Shown here one piece after another: positions 10,001 to 20,287 of a DNA stretch of 64,000 nt. Location of the stretch: positions 7,688,001-7,752,000 of the forward strand of contig NC_135261.1 in the NCBI RefSeq assembly GCF_964204865.1, written 5' to 3'. This stretch comes from Styela clava (lineage: Eukaryota; Chordata; Ascidiacea; Stolidobranchia; Styelidae). The position numbers and the translations under genes were made by a program. The notes below the pieces were generated by a model. The model was not told the DNA's origin and ran no database searches. It saw only the letters and a list, made by a program, of their open reading frames with translations. Position 1 is the stretch's first letter, and each line of letters begins with the position of its first letter.

Positions 10001-12957
10001 TAGGCCGCGAGCCGAGGCCCTGAAAAACGCCTAGAAAGTGAGTTTCGTAGCGCACATCAGGTAACTACCTGAAAATGATTTTAAAATGTGCCTTAAAAAT
10101 TTAGTAACAAATATTGCCTTGTTCCCACTTCCAAAAGTTGCACGTTTTACGGAAAAGACGCTTTTACTACAAGAAATATGTGCTACGATCTGTCCTATAT
10201 TCTCTACATTTTCGGCATGGAACAATGACTTCTGCATGACGTAACAATTGAATTAAACCAGCTGTTAGCGAGCGGATGAATATTAGTTATTACTGCTCGA
10301 CCTTGCGCTGAGTTGGGCATGCTTTCCATAGCCCTGTTTAGTTATTATTAGTTAAGTTATGCTAAGACGTTGTTGAAAAATGTATAAGTAAGTTATTAAA
10401 CACTTGTAGATCCTTACCACGGATATGGGCCGTGAGACGAAGCCATGAAAACGCCCAGAAAATGAGTTTCGTAGCGCACATCTGGTACCGTAACTAAATA
10501 AATTCTTCAGTTTTGTGTGAAAACGAACATAATGAACGCATTACAGCTTGTTCCACAATCCTGGTGCGAAATTGAATATAAGAGGTTCCCGGAAATTCAA
10601 TAACCATAAGTTCACAACACATACATAAGAACTATGCAATTCGAGAGCCCTACAGCACACAAACACAAATGTATTCCTGTAATGTTTTGCCTGACCAAAA
10701 TCGGACTTCCTCAGTCAATCATAATGTATTAGGTAGATTACGAAAAATATGGCAAACATGTAACCAACAACAAAAAATACTTTAATTGTGTGACAGGAGT
10801 TGGGAGTGAGCTCGAAAGCAGCGACACCAACAACGCTGATTCACATTTGCGAATAAATTTTATGTAATAACCACAAGCAGTTTACAACAAGAACAGCATA
10901 AAAAGCTACATCCATTTTATAGAGGCTATCAAACGTATTTATTTTTAAGCAATGAAGTCACAAATTAACATCGTGAGCACGAAAACACAAATAAATCAGT
11001 TATTTCTCACTTAGAAATTTACAGCAAAAGTCAAAAAAATTAAATGAATGTACATAAAATAGTGAACAGAAATATTACAATTTACAATTAATCTTTTTTT
11101 AGTTTATGTGGTTATGTATTTGAACAAAGGCAATAATATTTCTAGAAACAGGACTACGACACTAACAAATGTCCGAAAAAACAACAAATAAATGATACTT
11201 ATTAAATCAACTGTAATATCTAATTCACTTTCTTCTGAATTGTTTTCGAAATCCACTATCTCAAAAATCGACTTTTCCTCTATAAGTGTACTGTGATTTT
11301 TGCAGTCAATACAAAAACAAAAATCTGTGCAATTTAAGTTGATTTTGGCACACTTTCATAAATTATTTTGACTATTTTTCTTACACTTGCAGTTTGCCAA
11401 CTCAAGAACTGATTTGAGGGCCACATGCTTCTTCAGTGAATCATTGTTGGGTGGAGAGTATAATCCTTAGGTTTGACACTTGACAGTGTTAAATAGACGT
11501 GCCCTGGTATCATTTACATTCTTCATATCCTCTTCAAATTCCTCAGCTTTATTTATTAATGCCTCGTTAACCTCAAAAGATCTTCATAGTCGAGGGAAAA
11601 AAATGAATTGAAAATCTCAATGAAGTCTCCAACATGAATTTGATGGGCAGTTCCAATTGCAGAAAAGTGCTAAAGTATTTCAATATGAATAGCCCATCTA
11701 AGCTGTTTGCAACTATTATGATTCTCATATACCTTTAAGCTTCAAGACTTCTTGTTTAATCCATTTTATAGCACTGATAGCAGCAGGGATCAGAGCCTGC
11801 GTTAGGTCGGATTGGTGGAACATTGCCGTTTTCTTTTGTAGTACAGTATCTAAAATGAGGAAGAAAATAATATTTGGAGCAGCATGAGTTTAAAAATACC
11901 CCTAAACACTAACTAATACCTTGAATACATAATGCATTTTATCTGATGTACTAAATGAGCGTATATATGCTCATTGCATGTACTACAGTCCAGCAGTGTT
12001 TGCATACCATTACTAGACTATATCTACACTAAATTTTGATATATCACAGTCTGAAATGTCCTATGACAGTATGAGTATGGACTATAGACTATATTTTAAA
12101 ACATCAACTGTTTGTCTACAACTTGATTTCTCACCTCTCAATCGTTTCCAATGCTACCTTTCTTTCCACTCCGCGACTCCGGCATAACTTATCATTGCTT
12201 CCCAGGTTCTTGTCGACTCTATGAATTTAGATTTAGACCAACCGACATTAGTGAAATTGAATAATTTCTTCTCTTTCACACAATCGTGCATTACAGAAAC
12301 AGCCATTCATTTATATTTCCAAATATGCTGTGGCCTATATAGTAGTATAAGTCTGCTGAATAGTCAAGAAGAGTCATTAAATTAATCATAAACATTTCAT
12401 GCAAGCCAGAAAATATCGTTGTTTGTGACATATTATTCTAGGTCTAGCCTTCCTTGGTTGGAGTTACCGCTCCGTACCTATTTAACAACGTCTCATGAGC
12501 TAGTGCTCAACTAATATTGCTATTTATGGTAAGGATATACAAGTGTTTAATATCTTACCCATACTTTTCAACACCTCCTTAGAATAACTGAACTAATATT
12601 ACCGGTAACTGAAAAACTATGGAAAGGCTACTCAACGCAAAAGCGAGCAGTTGTAGTACATCTGATATTCATCCGACCACTGGGGATCCACCTACAGCTG
12701 ACTAACTTGACTGTTACGTCGTGCAGAAGTCTGCGTTCATTGGCCCATGATACCGGAAAAGCAGAGAAAATAGGACAGATGGTAACACATATTTATTGTA
12801 GTAAAAGCGTCTTTTCTGTAAAACGTGCAACTTTTGGAAGTGGGAACAAGGCAATATTTGTTACTAAATTTCTAAGGAACATTTTAAAATCATTTTCAGG
12901 TAGTTACCTGATGTGCGCTACGAAACTGAAAGATAAATGTCCTCGGCTCGCGGCCTA
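10001..12957. mobile_element. Nested element with roughly 430-bp inverted arms
   Basis: Left arm 10001 to about 10430 and right arm about 12510 to 12957 are inverted copies. Shared blocks include TAGGCCGCGAGCCGAGG at the tips (10001-10017 and the reverse complement ending at 12957), TTTCGTAGCGCACATCAGG, the AAAAGACGCTTTTACTAC block, and the AACACTTGTAGATCCTTACCA block. The sides differ by scattered substitutions and small indels. A second partial direct copy of the tip sequence is at 10427-10490. The flanking trinucleotide TGT on both sides (9998-10000 and 12958-12960) could be a 3-bp target duplication, but such a short match is weak. The interior carries remnants of an unidentified minus-strand gene. 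The superfamily is undetermined. Confidence 0.7.
11340..12315 (-). pseudogene. Degenerate multi-exon gene of unknown family inside the nested element
   Basis: Three minus-strand stretches look like old exons. (1) About 12305 down to 12134 reads MAVSVMHDCVKEKKLF then FTNVGWSKSKFIESTRTWEA, with an in-frame TAG, ending in a donor-like AG/GTGAG. (2) About 11850 down to 11733 reads TVLQKKTAMFHQSDLTQAL then IPAAISAIKWIKQEVLKLK, bounded by an acceptor-like ATTTTAG and a donor-like GTATATGAG. (3) About 11660 down to 11362 reads VGDFIEIFNSFFSLDYEDL, then a frameshift, then VNEALINKAEEFEEDMKNV, a stop, and NDSLKKHVALKSVLELANC with a CKCKKN tail. I do not recognise the family. Its place between the inverted arms suggests it was the element's own gene. 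Confidence 0.4.
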
Positions 12958-13393
12958 TGTCTACACTAGCCATATTCTCCCGACATGGTTCATTTTTCGC
13001 TCGCAAAGCCTTCGCCGAACGTCGACGGGGCGACGCCGATTTTGCCCCGGTTGTTCATTGTATATCGTATTCTCTCTTTTATCTTCCACTCGCCGCATTT
13101 GTCTCGTTTGTTTTCTGTTTCTTTTACTAAATCATCGGGGCCGATCGGGGCTAGCCCCGAAATTATGACGACACAATGCCGACGTTTCTTACAACAACGT
13201 GTTGACATATTCGCATTCCTTCTCGTTCGTTGGTTGCTTGAAGAGTTGATAGTTTCCTCGCCTTCGTTTTTGTCGCTTGTTTCGCTATTTGAATCAGTTA
13301 GAGACCTTTGGTCCATTTGCTTTCGATTTTCCACATTCCTTTTGAGCTCCTCACTTCTTTCCGGCTTCGCATTTCTTAGCCTTAGACCTCATA

Positions 13394-15475
13394 ATGAATA
13401 AGGTTGATGCACTACTTCGCACTCCGTTTTCGCAGCTGCCGCTGGAACAAAAATCAGAGGTACAACGTCTTGGGCCTTATCAACCAAAAAATTGTTCACT
13501 GGAACAATCCCATTACGGAGGAAAGCGTCGGCGTACATTCTGCGCAGAAACTTGGTTTAAAAAACACGAATGGTTGTGTTACAGCGAGGACAAAAATGCA
13601 CTTTTTTGTTTTTATTGCCTACTTTTTGCTATCGCCCGTGACTCACGTTGGTGTAAATTTGGTTTTAGAGATCTTAAACATCTTTCCGAGCGTGCCAGGG
13701 ATCATCAATCTTCTATGGAGCATCTGGACAATGCAGTAAAATACCGAACATTCAGAAATGTTAATATTGCAGCACAGTTGGATGAAGGACGCGCGGTTTC
13801 TATTCGTCGGCACAACCAAAACGTCGAGAAAAACCGCCATGTTCTCGGTCGATTGATAGATGTTTTGAAGTTGAAGTTCACGAGCTGTCCCTCCGTGGGC
13901 ACGATGAACGGGCTGGCTCTTCTAATAGAGGGGTATTTTTGGATATGGTGGAATACACCGCATCCCTAGATACAGTATTGAGAGATCATCTTGATGCCGC
14001 ATGTGTTTCGAAAGGGACATCTAAGGATATCCAAAATGATTTGCTCGACTCAATGTATAAAATTTATTTACAACATTTGGCTCTGGAAATTGAGAATTGC
14101 CAGTTCCTTTCGATTCAGTCTCACGAGACAACTGACATCACGTGCGTTTCCCGACTGGCTGTGATTTTTCGGTTTGTGAAAGATGGTAAACCTACCGAGA
14201 GATTTCACAGCTTTGTACCAATCGTTGATCGCACGGCTTGCGGGATATCGGCTGTACTGAAAGAAGTGTTACAGCCTTACAACGCGAAGTCAAAATTGAT
14301 AGCTCAAACTTATGACGGCGCGGCAGTCATGAGTGGGTCGAAACATGGTGTTCAAGTTTATATAAAAGAAGATTTTCCTCATGCGCATTTTTTACATTGT
14401 TATGCACACCAATTTAACCTCGTTATTAAAAATATGTGTCTTGATACCCCTCTCGTCCGTATATTTTTTGCAAATGTTTCGGGGTTTTCTTCATTTTTTT
14501 CCGTTTCGCCGAAGTGCTCTGACCTCCTTCGCCAGATATGTAGCCGCCGTCTTCCAGCTTGTGCACCAACACGTTGGAACTTCCAATCACGCGTGGTGCA
14601 GGGCGTGTCCGAAATTAGGTCTGAGCTCATTGAGTGTTTCAATGGCATTCAGAGCTCTCCGGTTTGGGACGAACGCTCTGTGAGGGAGGCGGCAGGTCTA
14701 AAGCGTCTGCTAGAAGATGGTGAGTTTTCATTTTTTCTCTCTTTTTTCTCCACAATATTCTATCACGTGGATGTATTATACGGCGCATTGCAGTCAAGGC
14801 TAATGGATGGAGCGTCTGTGCAGTCGTGTATTTCAGACTTCTGCGATGCTGTATCTCGTATCCGGGAAACAATAAAATACGACGATACATGGAGTGCTTC
14901 TTTACGCCGCGGGCAAACAACGCAGCGTTTGATTTTGTCTGCAAAGGAATGCTGTGACATTCTGGTGAATCAAATAGGCGATCGTCTGCGCACTGAACAC
15001 CTTGCCGCGTTCTCTTTGATGAACCCCAAAAATTTTTCAAAATTTGCACGTCAATTTCCCATCCATTTGTTGGCTACTGTCTCCAAATTTTACCCCATGA
15101 TAAACGTGGGTAAATTGGAAAATGAATTGCGATGTATATACACCAATCAAACTTTTTTGGACATCACATCAACTTGCGCGCTCTATGGGTTCCTCATAGA
15201 TAACACTCTAGTAACTACCTTTGCGGCGTCTGCAAAATTTCTGGACATCATTTTGACGACGCCTATTTCTTCCGCCGACGCAGAGCGAACATTCAGCACG
15301 CTGAAGCGTAAAAACGTATCTCAGAAACACAATGAAGCAAGATAGATTAAATTCCTTGGCTGTTTTATCCATTCACAGAGACGTTATTTCTGGGATGCAT
15401 GACTTTAATCAGCGCGTTATTGAGCATTTTGCTTCCAAGAAACCGCGGCGTGTTGCATATATGTTCAAGCAGTAG
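13394..15475 (+). pseudogene. TTF-type zinc finger / hAT-family transposase (ZMYM1-like), frameshifted
   Basis: Two overlapping frames (13394-13969 and 13939-15345) plus a third short one belong to one protein. The N-terminal part has a TTF-type finger (RRTFCAETWFKKHEWL, then CFYCLLFA, then a D-x-x-H-x-H-like stretch). About 13856-13878 the frame shifts; past that point LSLRGHDERAGSSNRGVF continues the family pattern. A second shift at about 15307-15311 separates SADAERTFSTLKR from KTYLRNTMKQDRLNSL, and the reading then runs to a stop at 15473-15475. The RNase-H-like core has YDGAAVMSG (second Asp) and SADAER (Glu). The first catalytic position reads SHETTD where the family has DETTD: the codon at 14122 is CAC, one change from GAC. 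With two frameshifts and this change it cannot be functional. Confidence 0.88.
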
Positions 15476-15897
15476 AAGTCTAGCAGCATATATATCTATG
15501 AGTGAGCGACGCATGTCCTTATCTTTGCATTACCTTTCCTTTCTTCATAGTAACGTTTTAAACCTTATTTTAGGTTTTGTCTGCTTTCCCGAAGTTTCTG
15601 TTAATATGTCATTGTATTTATCTGGGTAAATATTGCCTTTCCTTTTGAAAGAGGTTTTAAAATAAACTATGTCTATATTTATTAATCCCTTGACTTGGAC
15701 CGGTTTTAAAGACACTTTCTTATCGTTGAAAATTGTCGCTTTTGCCGATTGGTTGTTACCGATGAAATGGTTTTTATACTCATAAAATGATGGGAGAACT
15801 TACAGCGCTCATCCTGTCCCCGTAGATGGGGGTGACTTGGTCCCGCAGTAGCTTGCCCCGGTTGTCAAAATGACCACGCGCCGCCACTGGTAACAAT

Positions 15898-16140
15898 AAT
15901 ATTTACAGCAGCTCCGAAGAAAGTCGTACAGAGACCGTTACCTTCAATTAGATACACGAAAGTGGTAGACATTTCCAAACATGGCATATACAATCCGTAT
16001 TGGTTTCATGGCAAAATTAAAAAATCCAAACGGTGAATACGGAACGTTACGTGATGGTGCCGAGGAAGTTCTGAAGTTCACTAGATCGATGTAGGAAGGT
16101 TGATGGAGGCGACCAGTGATTTCCGCATTACATTACAATG
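15898..16140 (+). repeat. Copy 3 of the repeated ORF-like segment, right part
   Basis: This continues the segment broken by the hAT element at 9896-15889. The frame matching the left part reads IFTAAPKKVVQRPLPSIRY and ends at 16033-16035. Sequence to about 16140 (GGTGAATACGGAACGTTACG onward) matches 4330-4450 downstream of copy 2, confirming that both belong to one duplicated block. Confidence 0.45.
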
Positions 16141-16280
16141 ATTGAAAATTTTGCGCAACGGATGAAAGGCCATTTAAAACATTTGATAAGGAAAACACAA
16201 CGTTTGGGCAAAACGTCCATGTCAATAAATGAATAAGTTTAAATCCTCAGAAAAAGTTTTGATCGATTGAATATTGATGC

Positions 16281-16440
16281 ATTATTGCAAGTCGATCAAA
16301 TAAAGAGAATAGTTATACCAGTTCCATGAGTGCAGAAATCCATCGAAAAGAAAAGCGATACAGAAAGAAAGGTATTCATACGAGTCATACGATTGTATGA
16401 AGATAAATAATTAGCATATACCTATGCAATACATAACTAA
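16281..16440 (+). pseudogene. Promoter and first codons of methyltransferase D, truncated copy
   Basis: Bases 16281-16440 repeat the stretch 18541-18700 in front of and within methyltransferase D: ATTATTGCAAGTCGA, a TATA-like CAAATAAAG, the leader CCAGTTCCATGAGTGCAGAAATCCAT, and coding bases for TLIRLYEDKELAYMYAIY-like residues with stops (GAAGATAAATAATTAGCATA). The similarity ends abruptly after about 16430. It is a truncated duplicate with no functional frame. Confidence 0.7.
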
Positions 16441-16704
16441 AGTGAACTAAGAAATGTTATTCAAACGGCACGTAGTACTTTCATGGTCGCATGATTAAAT
16501 TACTGATACGAAACAAACAATTTTTTATAACATTTATTTTATCAGAAATTAACTAAAAGTGAGAAAGCTGCGCTTGTGGAGTTTATAATATCGTGACTTT
16601 ACTTACGTGTTAATATAGAAGTTGCCAAATTTTACGCTGTGATACTTATATATTTACCATCGAGCAACACTGCCATTGAATAACTTAAGTGGACAGTAAA
16701 TAAC

Positions 16705-16864
16705 AAGTGGACACCAGAATTTCATTTGTTTTAGCGAGGTTTGTTTGTCCAAAAGTCTTAGATTTATCTAACTGTCTGTAGCGGGCTTGCTATGATTTCA
16801 TGGAGGAGGCCCAGTCTTTAAACTTAACTAAATGCCAATAAATTTGAAATTATTGGGCAGGCAA
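16705..16864. repeat. Dispersed repeat, copy 1 of 2
   Basis: AAGTGGACACCAGAATTTC, the TTTGTTTTAGCGAG block, GCGGGCTTGCTAT, the CCCAGTCTTT block, ATGCCAATAAAT and GGGCAGGCA occur in the same order, inverted, at 62685-62844. Each copy is about 160 bp. No family name recognised. Confidence 0.65.
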
Positions 16865-17789
16865 CTTTTATTCTATGATTTCTCTTAATCGATGACAGCG
16901 TAAATTAAAAAAAATGTCGCATTGGAATGAATTTTTGTGATATTTTTCAAATAACTAATGTAGTAAGATCTGTAGTGATTAAATTATTAGAATCATTAAA
17001 TAAAATTATTTAAAGTTTAATGCTAGTTTCTCCTCGGAGGTTACTATAGGTCGCAGACTTGGAAAACTTCTTCCAAAATTTTTTTTTAATTTCTCTCTTT
17101 TTCACGTCATGCGTCGAACGCCTGATACCCAATACGTAGCTGGCGTTGTAGCTCAAATGGCCATTGTGAAGACGCTTTTAAGGAGATCATTTCTGAAGTT
17201 ATAAAACGCAATATGGTTGGCGAGTTGACCTATTCAATATGTGTAAGACATAGTAACGCCAACAAAGGCAGACATCTGTATAATGTCAGCAGTCTTACAG
17301 CGCTAACGTTACAACAGACTCCATTATTTTTTGAATATGAACAAAATATGTCACTTAAGACAGACAACTCGTCACTGCTGTAGATCGGAGTGTTATCAAT
17401 ATAGGCGAGTTGTCCGCATCCCGGTTTTAGTGATAATTTTTAAAAAGCTTCAATAGTTGTTACGTTCTTAAGCCCAGGTTTTGCGACGAAATTGATTAAA
17501 ACTTTTTAACGTTAAAACCACAGCAATTCATTTTGAAATATAACTACATTTTGATTATTTTGAAAGTAGTTGCATGTTTCTTTCTGTCTTTCTTGTATCC
17601 AAGAAAATTCCGTGAATGTTAACAATCTTCAATTGTCTCTTATTTAAAGATTTTGAAATTCTAAACTTTAAGTAGAAGGGCTAATAATGAAATTTGTCCG
17701 CTTATGCACAAATTTATATGGAAGATGTTATGCGCCCTCAGATATGAGTTTTACCTCATTCTTCATCCGATATCGTGACAAGTAAATGT

Positions 17790-18320
17790 TTAAAATAAGA
17801 GCTCAAAATGAATTCCCTGAAAATATCTTGACAGTAAATTTTGTTTGTTCATCGCACGTAAGAAATGCCATCGTTGTGGCGGAGCCGGCGCTCCTGTAGT
17901 ATTTGTAACAAGATGACGCCCATCCTGAACAACCCTAACCTGGTACACATACCATGTTCAGGTTGTGCGTCATCTTGGTACGAATACTTCGGACGCACCC
18001 ACTTCCCAGCCATCTTTCATATCGATCACTATTACATGATCGCAAATTCATTGTCAAGTGCATGTTTAAAAATAGAGTTCAGAATGAATTCCCTGGAAAT
18101 ATCTGGACAGTAAAATTTGTTTGTTCATCGCACGCAAGAAATACCAACGTTGTGGAATACACTTCCCAACCATCTTTCACATTTTATATCGATCACTATT
18201 ACATGATCGTCGAGTCATTGTCTAGTACATGTTTAAAAATAAGGTCAATTGTGTTGAAAAAATAGAGCTCAGAATGAATTCCCTGGAAATATCTTGACAG
18301 TAAAATTTGGTTGATCGGAC
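17790..18320. repeat. Imperfect tandem repeat in the methyltransferase D upstream region
   Basis: The unit containing CAGAATGAATTCCCTG, GAAATATC, GACAGTAAAATTTG, the TGTTCATCGCACGCAAGAAAT block and the CGATCACTATTACATGATCG palindrome is repeated about two and a half times (17790-17890, 18030-18150, 18180-18320). The same unit occurs once each near 960-1110, 6680-6810 and, inverted, 7430-7580, upstream of the other methyltransferase units. A small inverted-repeat MITE (17887-17999) is inserted in the first unit. Confidence 0.6.
17887..17999. mobile_element. Short MITE of the GCTCC-AAGTATG family
   Basis: A foldback of about 113 bp. The left arm begins GGCGCTCCTGTAGTATTTG and the right arm is its imperfect reverse complement, ending ACTTCGGACGCACC. 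The ends match the family that fills the FAN1 introns, here reduced to little more than its arms with the sub-terminal AACCCTAACCTGGTACACAT between them. Confidence 0.55.
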
Positions 18321-18556
18321 AGTGATACATAATTGCAGGGCCGGTGAATAAGGTGAAACAGTCGTTTAAAGTTCAGACTACTGTAAATGCTCCACTTTTT
18401 CGTTTCATAAATTGTTGTCGGGGTTCAGATTTTGATAAATGTCGTTCGTGTAGTCTTTTCCGAAAATATCGAAAAGTTCATGTTTAGTGATAGATCTAAA
18501 GTTGCCGTGTCAGACCGCGTTCTTAAAAAAGTTTGGATCAATTATTGCAAGTCGAA

Positions 18557-18565
18557 TATATAAAG
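18557..18565 (+). promoter_or_regulatory. TATA box of methyltransferase D
   Basis: TATATAAAG lies 47 bases upstream of the ATG at 18612, so transcription would start near 18587-18595 with a leader of about 20 bases. The surrounding block GCAAGTCGAATATATAAAG is duplicated at 6941-6959 and, weaker, at 16287-16305 and about 1435-1460, always upstream of a methyltransferase unit or relic. Confidence 0.55.
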
Positions 18566-18611
18566 AGGATGGTTAGACCAGTTCCATAATTGCAGAAATC
18601 CATGGAAAAGA

Positions 18612-19520
18612 ATGGCGTCGAAATGCAGCGATAAGACTCTCATACGATTGTATGAAGATAAAGAATTAGCATATATGTATGCGATATATCGCCCCCCCCC
18701 CTACCCCACCGCGGTACGTGAAACAATTATCAAGTATTTAGAGAAAAATTGCAATGCGAAAAATAAAGAAGGAAAGTTTGAAAAAATGTTGGATGTAGGA
18801 TGTGGAAGTGGAACATTGTCAACGCAAACTTTTGCATCGTTTTTTGAATCAATACTGGGGATTGATATCAGCGAAGCTAAAATTAAGGAAGCAAAAAGAC
18901 TGAACAAATGTAGAAACGTTGCTTTCGAATGTATAGAAGGTTATGAATTCCCTGTGGAAAACAATAGTGTTGATCTTATTACATGCGCTTCTTCCATTCA
19001 TTTTCTTGATCTAAAATTATTTGAAAAAGAATGTGAACGAATTCTAAAACCTGGCGGATGTTGTGCTGTCTATGTAATTAATTGGGGAAATATTACAGGC
19101 TTCCGCGTTGGAGGAACTGACTGGAGACTAAAGATGGTTTTGCTCTATTTGATTGTTGAAGATTTTTATATCAGTGTGAAAGCACATCCAAATAATTTTG
19201 CGGCAATTCGACGAAATCAACAAATTTATGATCAAATCCAAAATTCATCTAAAATAAAGCTTCAAGAAATAGTAAGTGGACGAGAAATGACGCTTTGTCA
19301 ACTCAAAAATGTTTTCCGCACTTTGGGTGACTACGTCATTTTTATGAAACAAGAAAAGCCGGCTAAAGATCCTCTCGAGATTTTTGACCAAAACATTAGA
19401 CAAGCACTCAAGCTCGGAAACGATTTATCGGATGAGAAAATATTTTTAAAATCTGAAGAGGTGTTTCCCATTTTTGTGTTTACAAAGCAAGTCACTTCCA
19501 GACCCGACAGAGTTTTATGA
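18612..19520 (+). CDS. Class I SAM-dependent methyltransferase, copy D
   Basis: An intact single-exon frame of 302 residues, clearly paralogous to copy A. Motif I is MLDVGCGSGT (59-68), the acidic strand-2 end is GIDIS (D85), motif II is NNSVDLITCASSIHFLD, and motif III is ERILKPGG, complete here whereas copy A has Val for the second Gly. The family resembles Tmt1/Crg1 and DDB_G0268948-type methyltransferases acting on small molecules; the substrate is unknown. Near the N-terminus a run of ten C (18691-18700) encodes RPPPYP where copy A has RPSYP, so D carries one extra residue and a slippage-prone tract. The start is fixed by the TATA box 47 bases upstream. The C-terminal tail ends FTKQVTSRPDRVL, longer than in copy A. 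Confidence 0.88.
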   Translation: MASKCSDKTLIRLYEDKELAYMYAIYRPPPYPTAVRETIIKYLEKNCNAKNKEGKFEKMLDVGCGSGTLSTQTFASFFESILGIDISEAKIKEAKRLNKCRNVAFECIEGYEFPVENNSVDLITCASSIHFLDLKLFEKECERILKPGGCCAVYVINWGNITGFRVGGTDWRLKMVLLYLIVEDFYISVKAHPNNFAAIRRNQQIYDQIQNSSKIKLQEIVSGREMTLCQLKNVFRTLGDYVIFMKQEKPAKDPLEIFDQNIRQALKLGNDLSDEKIFLKSEEVFPIFVFTKQVTSRPDRVL

Positions 19521-19855
19521 GCAAAATTGCATTTATTGAAGAAAATCACTAAATATATATAAATGTATACTGTCAATCTGTCATATTTCATTGTTTTAAT
19601 TTCGATTGTTAGCCCAACCTAATTATTTCATGAAAAGTAACATTATCAGGCTTGTACGTGGTAATGGAATTCCCATGGGAAACGTCCCATCCCAAGCTTT
19701 TCGTAGTGTGAAGTCCAGGGATTTCGCAAGTTTTTGCTAGGCTCCCAAATACTGTTTTTGTTATTGTATATTTTCACTGTTTTTAAACTTTAAAAACGTT
19801 ACTGTTCGTGATATGTTTGCTTATATATGTATAGTATAGCCCATACAATTTTGAC

Positions 19856-19861
19856 AATAAA
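19856..19861 (+). terminator. Possible polyadenylation signal for methyltransferase D
   Basis: AATAAA about 335 bases after the stop codon. It is the nearest clear plus-strand hexamer I see; the assignment is tentative. Confidence 0.3.
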
Positions 19862-20287
19862 AGATGATTAATTGTACATGAGTAATAGAGCCTCCATGAC
19901 GTTTCATTGGGGTTTCGTACCGCCAAAAAGGTTGAAAATCGCAGGTTGAAAATCGAGAAAATTTCATGTTCGAGTTGATTTAGGACATTTTTTTTAATTT
20001 TGTTTATGTAAAAAATCACATTGGGTGAAGGATTTTTTAGAAGCAACTGTATTGTAGAATATTCTGGCTTTTTTTTTTTATCTGTTCTCGATATTCACGA
20101 TATATATGTAGTGAATAGATCCTTCAGTGTAAGGCAATAGAATTAGTCTATTTTCACTCAGACATTCTTACGATTTTCAGATGGTTGAATCAAAGGTTAT
20201 GCTACTTCTCACATTTGTAAGAAAACAAAACGCTTCCAGATTACATACAAATATATTCCAACTTCAAACAAGTCAGCTATTCTGTAC

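Larger units (their letters stand above)
9896..15889 (+). mobile_element. hAT DNA transposon with perfect 8-bp target duplication
   Basis: The ends are CAGTGGCGGCGCGT at 9896-9909 and its exact reverse complement at 15876-15889, followed inward on both sides by imperfect matches including CCGGGGCAA. The element is flanked by GTAACAAT at 9888-9895 and again at 15890-15897. The 8-bp duplication, the CAGTGG ends and the internal hAT transposase gene (13394-15475) agree with the hAT superfamily. A hairpin AACCGGGG/CCCCGGTT lies at 9920-9940 near the left end. A second element (10001-12957) is nested between the left end and the transposase, explaining the large size. The intact target duplication suggests a fairly recent insertion, although the transposase is now broken. 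Confidence 0.92.

Noticed and set aside
9998-12960. TGT as a confirmed 3-bp target duplication of the nested element
   Set aside because: A 3-base match is expected by chance too often; it is mentioned only as a possibility.
12990-13334. 114-codon minus-strand frame opposite the transposase leader
   Set aside because: It lies inside the hAT element, antisense to the leader of the transposase, and has low-complexity charged composition without recognisable domains.
14639-15049. 136-codon minus-strand frame
   Set aside because: It is an antisense shadow of the hAT transposase coding sequence.
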